Assembly (NCBI GenBank): GCA_964400875.1
Contig: CAYNWK010000077.1
Location: 1 to 19,402 of the forward strand
DNA from: CAYNWK01 sp964400875
GTDB taxonomy: Bacteria > Chloroflexota > Anaerolineae > Anaerolineales > UBA4823
DNA: 19,402 bases
Direction of reading: 5' to 3'
The number at the start of each line of letters is the position of its first letter. Position 1 is the stretch's first letter. The position numbers were made by a program, and so were the translations under genes. Below are positions 1 through 7,187 of this stretch, one piece after another. The notes beneath the pieces were generated by a model. It was not told the origin of the DNA. It ran no database searches and saw only the letters and a list, made by a program, of their open reading frames with translations.

Positions 1-471
1 GAGAGCCGGCTGGTGGGCATGAAGTCCCACGGCGTGTACGAAACGCCCGGCGGCACCATCCTGCTGGCCGCGCACCGCGAGCTCGAGTCCATTGTGCTCG
101 ACCGGGATACCCTGCAGTTCAAGGACCTGGCGGCCCTCAAATACGCCGAGCTGGTCTACGACGGCAAATGGTTCTCGCCCCTGCGCGAGGCGCTGGATGC
201 TTTCGTTGACGCCACTCAAGGCCCGGTCACAGGCAGCGTGCGCCTGAAACTGTACAAGGGCAACGTGCTGCCGGTCGGGCGCAAGAGCCCGTTCAGTATG
301 TACCGGGAGGACTTCGCCACCTTCGGGCAGGAGGACGTGTACAACCAGACCGACGCCGAAGGCTTCATCCATCTGTTTGGGCTGCCGCTCAAAGTGCGGG
401 CCCTCAACGGCCTGCCGGTTTCCGGCGTCGGGCTGCCCAAGCCAGATTACTCGCGTTTCAAACGAGACTGA
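1..471 (+). CDS. argG: Argininosuccinate synthase, C-terminal part (5' end outside window)
   Basis: Argininosuccinate synthase joins citrulline and aspartate using ATP, the next-to-last step of arginine synthesis in the cytoplasm. The visible 156 residues are the C-terminal part of a protein usually about 400 long. The reading frame is open from base 1, so the start lies upstream of the window. Recognisable family segments are LVGMKSHGVYETPGGTIL near the beginning, KYAELVYDGKWFSPLREALD in the middle and GSVRLKLYKGN followed by the SPFSMYREDFATFGQEDVYNQ-type block that contributes to the tetramer. The gene ends 44 bases before lysW on the same strand, so it probably heads the operon. Its presence is the main reason for thinking the downstream LysW genes make ornithine for arginine. 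Confidence 0.97.
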   Translation, partial: ESRLVGMKSHGVYETPGGTILLAAHRELESIVLDRDTLQFKDLAALKYAELVYDGKWFSPLREALDAFVDATQGPVTGSVRLKLYKGNVLPVGRKSPFSMYREDFATFGQEDVYNQTDAEGFIHLFGLPLKVRALNGLPVSGVGLPKPDYSRFKRD

Positions 472-501
472 TTCCTTTAAAGTCAAGCAGGTCAGGAAAA
501 A

Positions 502-517
502 ATTGGAGGTTTCCAAT
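502..517 (+). promoter_or_regulatory. Small inverted repeat enclosing the lysW ribosome site and start
   Basis: ATTGGA (502-507) and TCCAAT (512-517) are perfect 6-base inverted arms around a GGTT loop. The arms and loop contain the GGAGGT ribosome site and the first two bases of the lysW start codon. In RNA this hairpin would hide both, although with only two G-C pairs it is weak. A role in tuning carrier-protein translation is inference. Confidence 0.35.
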
Positions 518-686
518 GTCTACCGTTAGTTGTCCCGAATGTGTCGCCGAAATCACCCTGGAGGAGGACGTCGTACTGGGTGAAATCATCGTGTGCCCCG
601 ACTGCGGGGTCGATCTGGAGATCACTTCCCTGGAGCCTGCCGAGGTGGACCTGGCTCCCATGGAAGAAGAAGACTGGGGTGAGTAG
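516..686 (+). CDS. lysW: LysW amino-group carrier protein (56 aa)
   Basis: LysW is a small acidic carrier protein. Its C-terminal Glu forms an amide with the amino group of 2-aminoadipate or glutamate, protecting it and presenting it to the later enzymes. The 56 residues show two zinc-ribbon pairs, CPEC at 6-9 and CPDC at 27-30, an acidic tail and the diagnostic C-terminal EDWGE with Glu56 as the attachment residue. The start is set by a GGAGGT ribosome site at 505-510, five bases before the ATG. The gene ends four bases before lysX. The ribosome site and ATG lie within a short inverted repeat (502-517), described separately. It is short enough to be missed by simple gene callers. Confidence 0.96.
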   Translation: MSTVSCPECVAEITLEEDVVLGEIIVCPDCGVDLEITSLEPAEVDLAPMEEEDWGE

Positions 687-690
687 GGCG

Positions 691-1569
691 ATGAACCGCC
701 GGCTGCGCATCGGCGTGCTTTACTCCCGGGTGCGGGTGGAGGAGAAGTGGATCTTTGCCGCTCTGGAACAGCGCGGCGTGGATTACGATCGCCTGGACGA
801 CCGCGACGTGCACTTCGACGTCGAAGACCCCACGCCCTGGCTGAAATACGACGCGCTGTTGATGCGCAGCATCAGCTACGTGCGCGGCCTGTACGCGCTG
901 CGCGTGCTGAACTCCTGGGGCATCCCCACGGTGAACACCGCGGCGGTGTCGGAAGCCTGCGGCGACAAGCTGGCTACCAGCACCGCCCTGGCTAAGGCCG
1001 GGGTTCCGCAGCCGAACGTGGTGCTGGCTTTCACCACGGAGGCGGCCCTGGAGGCCATCGAGAGCCTGGGCTACCCGGTGGTGTTGAAGCCGGTGGTCGG
1101 CTCGTGGGGCCGCCTGCTGGCCAAGATCAACGACCGCGATGCGGCCGAGGCCGTCCTGGAGCACAAGTCCACGCTGGGCTCGTACCAGCACTCGGTGTTC
1201 TACGTGCAGGAGTACATCAAAAAGCCCGGGCGGGATATCCGCGCCTTCGTGGTCGGCGACGATACCCTCTGCGCCATCTACCGCAAATCCGAGCACTGGA
1301 TCACCAACACGGCCCGCGGCGGGGAGGGGGAGGTCTGCCCGGTCACGCCGGAACTGGCCGAGATTTGCCAGCGCGCCTCGCAGGCCGTGGGCGGTGGGGT
1401 GCTGGCCGTGGATCTGATCGAACACCCCGACCGCGGCTTGCTGGTCAACGAGGTCAACCACACCATGGAATTTCATACCACCGTGCCCACCACCGGCGTG
1501 GATATCCCCGGCATCACGGTGGACTACCTGCTGGCGGTAGCCCGCCGCCAGGTAGAGGTGGCCCTGTGA
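691..1569 (+). CDS. lysX: LysW ligase, LysX/ArgX (ATP-grasp; glutamate or 2-aminoadipate)
   Basis: This ATP-grasp ligase uses ATP to join the amino group of glutamate or 2-aminoadipate to the C-terminal Glu of LysW, the committing step of the carrier pathway. The 292-residue length is typical of LysX. Visible features are an N-terminal RimK-like segment (IGVLYSRVRVEEKW, 7-20), EACGDK (88-93), the glycine-rich ATP loop KPVVGSWGRLLAK (133-145), RDIRAFVVG (181-189), ITNTARGGEGE (204-214) and the metal and substrate block LVNEVNHTMEFHTTVPTTGV (251-270). The ATG at 691 lies four bases after the lysW stop; the same frame is open further upstream, but that part overlaps lysW. The gene ends in a GTGA overlap with argC/lysY. 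Sequence alone does not let me say firmly which substrate it takes; the argG context favours glutamate (ArgX role). Confidence 0.93.
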   Translation: MNRRLRIGVLYSRVRVEEKWIFAALEQRGVDYDRLDDRDVHFDVEDPTPWLKYDALLMRSISYVRGLYALRVLNSWGIPTVNTAAVSEACGDKLATSTALAKAGVPQPNVVLAFTTEAALEAIESLGYPVVLKPVVGSWGRLLAKINDRDAAEAVLEHKSTLGSYQHSVFYVQEYIKKPGRDIRAFVVGDDTLCAIYRKSEHWITNTARGGEGEVCPVTPELAEICQRASQAVGGGVLAVDLIEHPDRGLLVNEVNHTMEFHTTVPTTGVDIPGITVDYLLAVARRQVEVAL

Positions 1570-1942
1570 TCCGGGCCAGCGTCATCGGGGCATCCGGCTA
1601 CACCGGCGGTGAGCTGCTGCGCTTGCTGTCCGCCCATCCGCAAGTGGAGCTCGTGCAGGCCACCTCGCGGGGCCACCTGGGCGAGTACGTCTACCAGGTG
1701 CACCCCAACCTGCGCCGGCGGAGCGAGCTGAAGTTCAGCGACCCTGGGCAGATCGAAGCGGTGGATGTGCTCTTCCTGGCCCTGCCGCACGGCCAGGCCC
1801 AGGAGAAGATCGCAGCCTATGCTCAGGTCGCCGAACGCCTGATCGACCTCTCGGCCGATTTCCGGCTGCGCAGCGAGGGCGCCTACCGGCAGTGGTACGG
1901 CCAGGTCCACGCCGCGCCCGACTGGCTGGAGCGCTTCGTGTA
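1566..1942 (+). CDS. argC: N-acetyl/LysW-gamma-glutamyl-phosphate reductase, ArgC/LysY (N-terminal part, cut by N gap)
   Basis: This NADPH-dependent reductase turns the acyl-phosphate made by the kinase into a semialdehyde; in a LysW operon the substrate is carrier-bound. The visible 125 residues begin at a GTG overlapping the lysX stop (GTGA), implying translational coupling. They contain the NADP-binding loop VIGASGYTGGELLRLL (6-21), LFLALPHGQA and LIDLSADFRL. The sequence stops at RFV followed by TA and then N; in the family this continues as YGLPE, so the TA is almost certainly the start of a Tyr codon and not a stop. The catalytic Cys region and about 220 further residues fall in the gap, so catalytic competence cannot be checked. 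Confidence 0.93.
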
Positions 1943-2042
1943 NNNNNNNNNNNNNNNNNNNNNNNNNNNNNNNNNNNNNNNNNNNNNNNNNNNNNNNNNN
2001 NNNNNNNNNNNNNNNNNNNNNNNNNNNNNNNNNNNNNNNNNN
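1943..2042. other. Assembly gap of 100 N inside argC-argB
   Basis: Exactly 100 N, a conventional placeholder for a scaffold gap of unknown size. ArgC/LysY breaks off after 125 of about 345 residues and ArgB/LysZ resumes about 15 residues into its protein. The missing DNA should therefore be nearer 700 bases than 100. That estimate comes from usual family lengths. Confidence 0.95.
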
Positions 2043-2812
2043 TGGATTTCGAAGCGGCCTGCCAGGACGCGGTCGAGCTGCTGGCTGCCGGCCGGCGCCT
2101 GGTACTGGTGCACGGCGGTTCGGCGGAGGCCAACGCCCTGGGAGCGGCGCTGGACTACCCGCCGCGCTTCATCACCTCGCCTTCCGGGTTTACCTCGCGC
2201 TACACCGACCGGCGCACGCTGGAGATCTTCGCCATGGCCGTCAATGGCAAGGTCAACACTGCCCTGGTCGAAAGCCTGCAGGCGCGCGGGGTGAACGCGT
2301 TCGGTTTGAGCGGACTGGACGGGCGCTTGCTGGGCGCACAGCGCAAGGGCGCGATCATCAGCGTGGAAGACGGCAAACGCAAGGTGATCCGCGACGACTA
2401 CACCGGCAAGATCGAGTCGGTCAACACCGCGCTGCTGGAGGCGCTGCTGGAAGCTGATACCCTTCCGGTCGTGGCGCCGCTGGCGGTGAGCGAGGCGGGG
2501 GAGGCCCTGAACGTGGACGCCGACCGGGCTGCGGCGATGATCGCGGCCGCCCTGGGGGCCGAAACGCTGGTGCTGCTCACCGCGGTGCCAGGCCTGCTGC
2601 GGCGCTTCCCGGACGAGGCCAGCCTGATCGAAAACCTGCCGCGCCGCCAGCTGGACGAAGCCCTGGAGTTCGCCCAGGGGCGCATGAAGAAGAAGGTGCT
2701 GGGCGCCAGCGAAGCGCTGGCAGGCGGCGTGGGGCGCGCGATCATCGCCGACGGACGCCTGGAACGCCCGATTACCGCTGCGCTGGAAGGGGGCGGCACC
2801 CACATCGCATGA
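2043..2812 (+). CDS. argB: LysW-bound amino-acid kinase, ArgB/LysZ (N-terminus in N gap)
   Basis: This amino-acid kinase phosphorylates the side-chain carboxyl of carrier-bound glutamate or aminoadipate. The visible 255 residues lack only the first fifteen or so, including the glycine-rich KVGG motif, which lie in the gap. Family motifs seen are LVLVHGGSAEANALG, PPRFITSPSGFTSRYTDRRT, NAFGLSGLDGRLL, the DDYTGKIESVN segment, LNVDADRAA and QGRMKKKVLGA. HGGSAE in place of the HGGGP-type motif of ordinary acetylglutamate kinases is typical of LysZ and supports a carrier-bound substrate. It ends 19 bases before the aminotransferase gene, within the same run of plus-strand genes. Confidence 0.93.
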
Positions 2813-2831
2813 GGGAGACCTGGACAGCCTG

Positions 2832-4001
2832 ATGATCGATTACTTTGCCATTGAATCCGAACACGGCTCCGGCCTGTACGCCAAGCAGCCGGTCGCTTTC
2901 GTGCGCGGCCGGGGGGCGCAGCTGTGGGACGAGCACGGGGAGGCCTACCTGGACTGCATGGCCGGGCACGGCGTCGCCAACCTGGGGCACGCCCATCCGC
3001 AAGTGGCAGCCGCCATCTCCGAGCAAGCCGCCGCGTTGATCACCTGCCCGGAGACTTACTGCAACGACCGGCGCTCGGAACTGCTGGCGCAGCTGTGCGG
3101 GCTGGTCCCGGAGCTGGAGCGGGCCTTCTTCTGCAATTCGGGGACAGAGGCGGTGGAGGCGGCCCTGAAATTTGCGCGTCTGTCCACCGGCAGGACTGGT
3201 ATCGTTGCGACCATGCGCGGCTTCCACGGTCGCACGTTTGGCGCGCTGTCGGCCACCTGGAACAGGCAGTACCGCGCGCCCTTCGAGCCGCTGGTGCCCG
3301 GCTTCCGGCACGTGCCGTACAACAACGTGGCGGCCCTGGCGGAGGCGGTGGACGACGAAACCGCCGCCGTGATCCTGGAAGGGGTGCAGGGCGAGGGCGG
3401 CGTGCACCCGGCCGAGCCCGGCTATTTGGAAGCCGCCCAACAGCTGTGCCGCCAGCGCGGCGCGCTGCTGATCCTGGACGAGGTGCAAACCGGCTACGGG
3501 CGCACCGGGAAGATGTTCGCCTTCCAGCATTGGGACGTGCAGCCCGACCTGGTCTGCCTGGCTAAATCCATAGCCGGCGGGCTCCCCATGGGCGCGGTGT
3601 TGATCGGCTCGCGGGTCGCCAACCTGTCCCCGGGCTTGCACGGCTCCACCTTCGGCGGCAGTCCGCTGGCCTGCGCCGCGGCCATGGCGACTTTGCAGGT
3701 GCTGCGCGCAGAAGATCTTCCGGCGCGGGCGGCCGAAAAAGGGGCAGCTTTGCTGGCCGGCTTGCGGGCGATCGACTCGCCTTTGATCCGAGAGGTGCGC
3801 GGTCTGGGTTTGATGGTGGGCGTTGAGATCAAGCAGAAGGTGACGCCCTACATGCAGGCGCTGCTGGAGCGCCGGGTGGTGGCCCTGCCGGCGGGCCTGA
3901 CGGTCATCCGTCTGCTGCCTCCCCTGGTGATCACCCATGAGCAGATCGACCGGGCGGTGGGTGCGCTGGCCGAAGTGCTGGCCGGGCCGCTGGAAGGCTG
4001 A
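2832..4001 (+). CDS. argD: LysW-bound semialdehyde aminotransferase, ArgD/LysJ
   Basis: This class III PLP-dependent aminotransferase converts the carrier-bound semialdehyde to carrier-bound ornithine (or lysine), with glutamate as amino donor. It is 389 residues, normal for the ArgD/LysJ family. The phosphate-binding CNSGTEAVEAALKFAR lies at 101-116, the aromatic stacking region near GFHGRTFGALSAT (130-142), the PLP-pyridine Asp in ILDEVQTGYGRTGKMF (Asp216) and the Schiff-base lysine in LAKSIAGGLPMGAV (Lys245). STFGGSPLACAAA is also present. Purine-rich GGGAGA just after the argB stop is the likely ribosome site. It lies eight bases before lysK. It could serve both arginine and lysine synthesis, as some LysJ enzymes do. 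Confidence 0.95.
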   Translation: MIDYFAIESEHGSGLYAKQPVAFVRGRGAQLWDEHGEAYLDCMAGHGVANLGHAHPQVAAAISEQAAALITCPETYCNDRRSELLAQLCGLVPELERAFFCNSGTEAVEAALKFARLSTGRTGIVATMRGFHGRTFGALSATWNRQYRAPFEPLVPGFRHVPYNNVAALAEAVDDETAAVILEGVQGEGGVHPAEPGYLEAAQQLCRQRGALLILDEVQTGYGRTGKMFAFQHWDVQPDLVCLAKSIAGGLPMGAVLIGSRVANLSPGLHGSTFGGSPLACAAAMATLQVLRAEDLPARAAEKGAALLAGLRAIDSPLIREVRGLGLMVGVEIKQKVTPYMQALLERRVVALPAGLTVIRLLPPLVITHEQIDRAVGALAEVLAGPLEG

Positions 4002-4009
4002 TATTCTCG

Positions 4010-5083
4010 ATGACCGACGCGGCGCTTGCCCCCGAGCTCGAGACCCTCTACGGGCTGGTGTCCCATTTCAGCCCGACCGGCGCAGAGCGCCCCGCGGCGG
4101 ATTGGCTGGCAGCGCGCTGCCAGCAGCTCGGCTACCGGCGCGCCTACGTTGACGAAGTTGGCAACGCCGTGGCGCTGATGGGGTCAGGTCCCCGCCAGAT
4201 CGTGCTGTTGGGGCATATCGACACTGTGCCGGGCGAGATCCCGGTGCGTTTGGAGGACGGCGTCTTGTACGGGCGCGGGTCGGTGGACGCCAAGGGTCCG
4301 CTGGCGGCCTTTGTGGACGCGGCGGCGCGCCTGGGGCCGGTGCCCGACTGGCAGCTGGTGGTCGTTGGGGCGGTGGACGAGGAAGGGGACTCACGCGGCG
4401 CGCGGCACGTGGCGCCGCGCTACCAGCCTGAGTACGCTCTGATCGGCGAGCCCAGCGGTTGGGAGCGGGTCACCCTGGGCTACAAAGGCAGCGCCTGGTC
4501 GCGGATCACGGTGCGGCAGCCGCTGGCCCACACCGCCGGGCAGGGGGGTAGCGCCCCCGAGGCGGCGGTGGCGATCTGGGGGCGGGTGCTCGCCTGGGCG
4601 CAAGATTTCAACGCCGGGCGGGAACGGGTGTTCGAACAGGTGTCACCCAGCCTGCTCGGACTGGCCTCCGGGGATGACGGCTTCGAGGCTTGGGCGCAGC
4701 TGCGGCTGGGCGTCCGGCTGCCCCCGGACCTGGACGCGCCCGGCTGGTACGCCGCTCTGGGTGAGCTGGCAGGGGAGGCGCAAGTTGAGCAGCTGGGCAC
4801 CCCGGTGCCCGCCTACCGGGCCGAGAAGAACACCCCGCTGGTGCGCGCCTTCCTGGCGGGCATCCGTAAGCAGGGTGGAAAACCGGGCTTTGTCTTGAAA
4901 AGCGGCACCGCCGATTTGAACCTGGTCGCGCCGCGCTGGAACTGTCCGGCGGTCGCCTACGGCCCTGGGGACTCGGCCTTGGACCACACGCCTAACGAGC
5001 ACATCTCGGTGGTGGAGTACCTGTGCGCGGTCGAGGTGCTGGTGGCCGCGCTCGACGCGCTGCTGAACGCGGGTGGGAATTAA
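4010..5083 (+). CDS. lysK: LysW-ornithine/lysine hydrolase LysK (M20 metallopeptidase)
   Basis: LysK cleaves the amide between LysW's terminal Glu and the finished amino acid, releasing ornithine or lysine and recycling the carrier. It belongs to the M20 family of two-metal peptidases and replaces ArgE or ArgJ of the acetylated pathway. In 357 residues the metal and catalytic residues are all visible: GHIDTVPG (His69, Asp71), GRGSVDAKGPLAAF (bridging Asp93), VDEEGDSRGAR (general base Glu124, ligand Glu125), IGEPSG (Glu147) and DHTPNEHI (His326). It is the last gene of the plus-strand operon and ends 15 bases before the convergent ilvE stop. I see no fusion or truncation. Confidence 0.94.
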   Translation: MTDAALAPELETLYGLVSHFSPTGAERPAADWLAARCQQLGYRRAYVDEVGNAVALMGSGPRQIVLLGHIDTVPGEIPVRLEDGVLYGRGSVDAKGPLAAFVDAAARLGPVPDWQLVVVGAVDEEGDSRGARHVAPRYQPEYALIGEPSGWERVTLGYKGSAWSRITVRQPLAHTAGQGGSAPEAAVAIWGRVLAWAQDFNAGRERVFEQVSPSLLGLASGDDGFEAWAQLRLGVRLPPDLDAPGWYAALGELAGEAQVEQLGTPVPAYRAEKNTPLVRAFLAGIRKQGGKPGFVLKSGTADLNLVAPRWNCPAVAYGPGDSALDHTPNEHISVVEYLCAVEVLVAALDALLNAGGN

Positions 5084-5113
5084 CCCCGCTTTGGTTTGCT
5101 AAACCGCTAAAAC
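5060..5113. terminator. Weak hairpins at the lysK/ilvE convergent junction
   Basis: Only 15 bases separate the two convergent stop codons. Two small stems lie here: GCGGGT against ACCCCGC with one bulge around the lysK stop, and GGTTT/AAACC with a GCT loop around the ilvE stop. Neither has a convincing T-tract, so this is only a candidate bidirectional terminator; the transcripts may overlap. Confidence 0.25.
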
Positions 5114-6028
5114 CGTCTCGTCCACGAAGTCCAACCACTCGTACGCGCGCGCCCCCTGGCCGCGAATCACTTCATTAAAGGCTTTCTGCAAAGTGCGCGT
5201 GACCTTCCACTCGCGCGGCGGATTGAGCTTGCGGAAATCGATTTCGCCTACCGGCACGACCTCGGCGGCGGTCCCGCAGAGGAACACCTCATCGGCAATG
5301 TACAGCTGGTCGCGGGAAATCGATTCTTCCACGATGGTGTAGCCCAGGTCTTGGGCCAGCGTGATGATCGTATCGCGGGTGATGCCCTCTAAAACCGAGT
5401 GGCGCGGCGGCGTGTAGAGCACGCCGTCCCGCACCAGGAAAAGGTTCTCGCCGCTGCATTCGGCTACGTACCCCTGCGGGTCCAGCATGATCGCTTCGTC
5501 GAAACCGGCCCGCGAGGCGACCGTTTTCGCCAGGGTCGAGTTCACGTAGTTGCCCGAGATCTTCGCCTTGGTCATCATGACGTTGGGGTGGTGGCGGGTA
5601 AAGGAGGAGACCATGACGCGCACGCCATTTTTGCCGGATTCTTCCCCCAGGAACGGGTCCCACCGCCAGGCTGATATCGTCGTGACCGGCGTCCAGGCGT
5701 CCAGGTTCAACCCGAGCGGCCCGCTCATGTAGATCAGCGGGCGGATGTAGCACTCCACAAAGCCGTTGACGCGCACGGTCTGGTGGACGGCGTAGTACAG
5801 GTCTTCCATGCTATAGGGCAAATCCTGTATCCCGGCGACGCGCGCGGATTCGAGGAAGCGCTTCAAATGATCGCGCAGACGGAAGATGGCCGATCCCTTG
5901 GGGGTGTCGTAACAGCGGATCCCTTCAAAGACGCCGGTGCCGTAGTGCATGGTGGGGTTCAGGATGTGCACGGTCGCCTGTTCGTAGGGGACAAATTCGC
6001 CGTCCATCCAGATGCAGTCGGATTTCAT
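5099..6028 (-). CDS. ilvE: Branched-chain amino-acid aminotransferase
   Basis: IlvE performs the final reversible transamination of the keto acids of valine, leucine and isoleucine with glutamate. It is a fold-type IV PLP enzyme of 309 residues, the usual length. Motifs include the early HYGTGVFEGIRCY (28-40), the Schiff-base lysine in TKAKISGNYVNSTLA (Lys156), DEAIMLDPQGYVAECSGENLF, LEGITRDTI and FLCGTAAEVVPV. The ATG at 6028 is supported by GGAGGAG about eight bases upstream. It is the last gene of the branched-chain operon, 31 bases after leuB, and faces lysK. Confidence 0.96.
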   Translation of the reverse strand: MKSDCIWMDGEFVPYEQATVHILNPTMHYGTGVFEGIRCYDTPKGSAIFRLRDHLKRFLESARVAGIQDLPYSMEDLYYAVHQTVRVNGFVECYIRPLIYMSGPLGLNLDAWTPVTTISAWRWDPFLGEESGKNGVRVMVSSFTRHHPNVMMTKAKISGNYVNSTLAKTVASRAGFDEAIMLDPQGYVAECSGENLFLVRDGVLYTPPRHSVLEGITRDTIITLAQDLGYTIVEESISRDQLYIADEVFLCGTAAEVVPVGEIDFRKLNPPREWKVTRTLQKAFNEVIRGQGARAYEWLDFVDETVLAV

Positions 6029-6059
6029 TCGATTACTCCTCCATTAAGATAAGTTTGAA

Positions 6060-7184
6060 TTACACGGTTTGCTGCAGGCTAGTCGTGAGTCGCTCTTCCA
6101 AAGCAGAGACGATCACCCCGGTCATCTCCCGGGTGGAGAGGGTGGCCTGGTCGCCCTGGGCCAGGTCCGCGGTGCGATGGCCCGCCGACAGGGCCGCGCT
6201 GACCGCCGCCTCGATCGCGCCGGCTTCCGCCTCCAGCCCTAAAGAATGCCTGAGCAGCAGGGCGGCGGAAAGGATGGCGCCGATCGGGTTGGCGATGCCC
6301 TGCCCGGCAATATCGGGCGCGGAACCGTGGATCGGCTCGTAAAGGCCGCGCGGCAGTCCGGAGGCGTTGCGGCCCTCACCGAGGGAAGCGGAGGGCAGGT
6401 TGCCCATGGAACCGGAGAGCACCGAGGCCTCATCGGTCAGGATGTCGCCGAACAGGTTGCCCGTCAGGATGACGTCGAACGAGGCCGGGCGGGTGAGCAG
6501 GTGCATGGCAGCTGCGTCGACCAGGAGGTGTTCCAAGGTCACCTCGGGATACTCGACCGCGATCGTGCTGACCGTCTGGCGCCACAAGCGCGAACATTCC
6601 AGCACGTTGGCCTTATCAACCGAAGTGACTTTGCCTCGACGCTGGCGGGCCAGCTGGAAGGCTAACCGGGTCACGCGGCTGACCTCGCTCACGGTGTAGG
6701 TCATCGTGTCCACCGCCTGCAGTTCGCCGCCGGTTTCGCGGCGCAGGCGGGGCTCGCCGAAATAAATCCCGCCGGTCAGCTCGCGCACCACCAGCAGATC
6801 GACGCCCGCCAGGCGCTCCGGGCGCAGGGGGGAGGCCTCCAAAAGCGCCGGGTGGGGCCGGATCGGCCTCAAGTTGGCGAACAGGTCGAGCGCTTTGCGC
6901 AGGCCGAGCAGGCCCTGTTCGGGACGCACCGCCGCGGTGGGGTCGTCCCATTGGGGGCCGCCCACCGCGCCCAGCAAGATGGCGTCCGCCTGGCGGCAGG
7001 CCTGCAGGGTGTCGTCCGGCAGGGCCGTGCCGTGGGTGTCGATGGCGCAGCCTCCGATCTGGAACTCTTGCAGCTGAAAATCGTGCTGGCCGCTTCCGGC
7101 GATCGCTTCCAACACCTGCACGGCTGCTCCGGTGACCTCCGGGCCGATCCCGTCGCCGGGAAGCAGGACGATGTTCGCTCGCAT
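6060..7184 (-). CDS. leuB: 3-isopropylmalate dehydrogenase
   Basis: LeuB oxidises and decarboxylates 3-isopropylmalate to 2-oxoisocaproate using NAD, and the matching citramalate-route intermediate (methylmalate) to 2-oxobutyrate. It has 374 residues. Seen are LLPGDGIGPEV (7-17), the substrate loop GLLGLRKALDLFANLRPIRP (91-110) with Arg96 and Arg106, Arg134 in VVRELTGGIYFGE, Tyr141, Lys191 in VDKANVLE, and metal ligands Asp223, Asp247 and Asp251 (NLFGDILTDEAS). The hydrophobic GLLGLRK loop is the isopropylmalate type; I recall a polar or arginine residue there in homoisocitrate dehydrogenases, which argues against a lysine role. It starts three bases after the cimA stop, with its GGAG ribosome site inside the end of cimA. 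Confidence 0.95.
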   Translation of the reverse strand: MRANIVLLPGDGIGPEVTGAAVQVLEAIAGSGQHDFQLQEFQIGGCAIDTHGTALPDDTLQACRQADAILLGAVGGPQWDDPTAAVRPEQGLLGLRKALDLFANLRPIRPHPALLEASPLRPERLAGVDLLVVRELTGGIYFGEPRLRRETGGELQAVDTMTYTVSEVSRVTRLAFQLARQRRGKVTSVDKANVLECSRLWRQTVSTIAVEYPEVTLEHLLVDAAAMHLLTRPASFDVILTGNLFGDILTDEASVLSGSMGNLPSASLGEGRNASGLPRGLYEPIHGSAPDIAGQGIANPIGAILSAALLLRHSLGLEAEAGAIEAAVSAALSAGHRTADLAQGDQATLSTREMTGVIVSALEERLTTSLQQTV

Positions 7185-7187
7185 GCT

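Noticed and set aside
1104..2294. Apparent 396-codon fusion across the first N gap
   Set aside because: It combines a shadow frame of lysX, the true argC start and an out-of-frame piece of argB, joined only by translating N.
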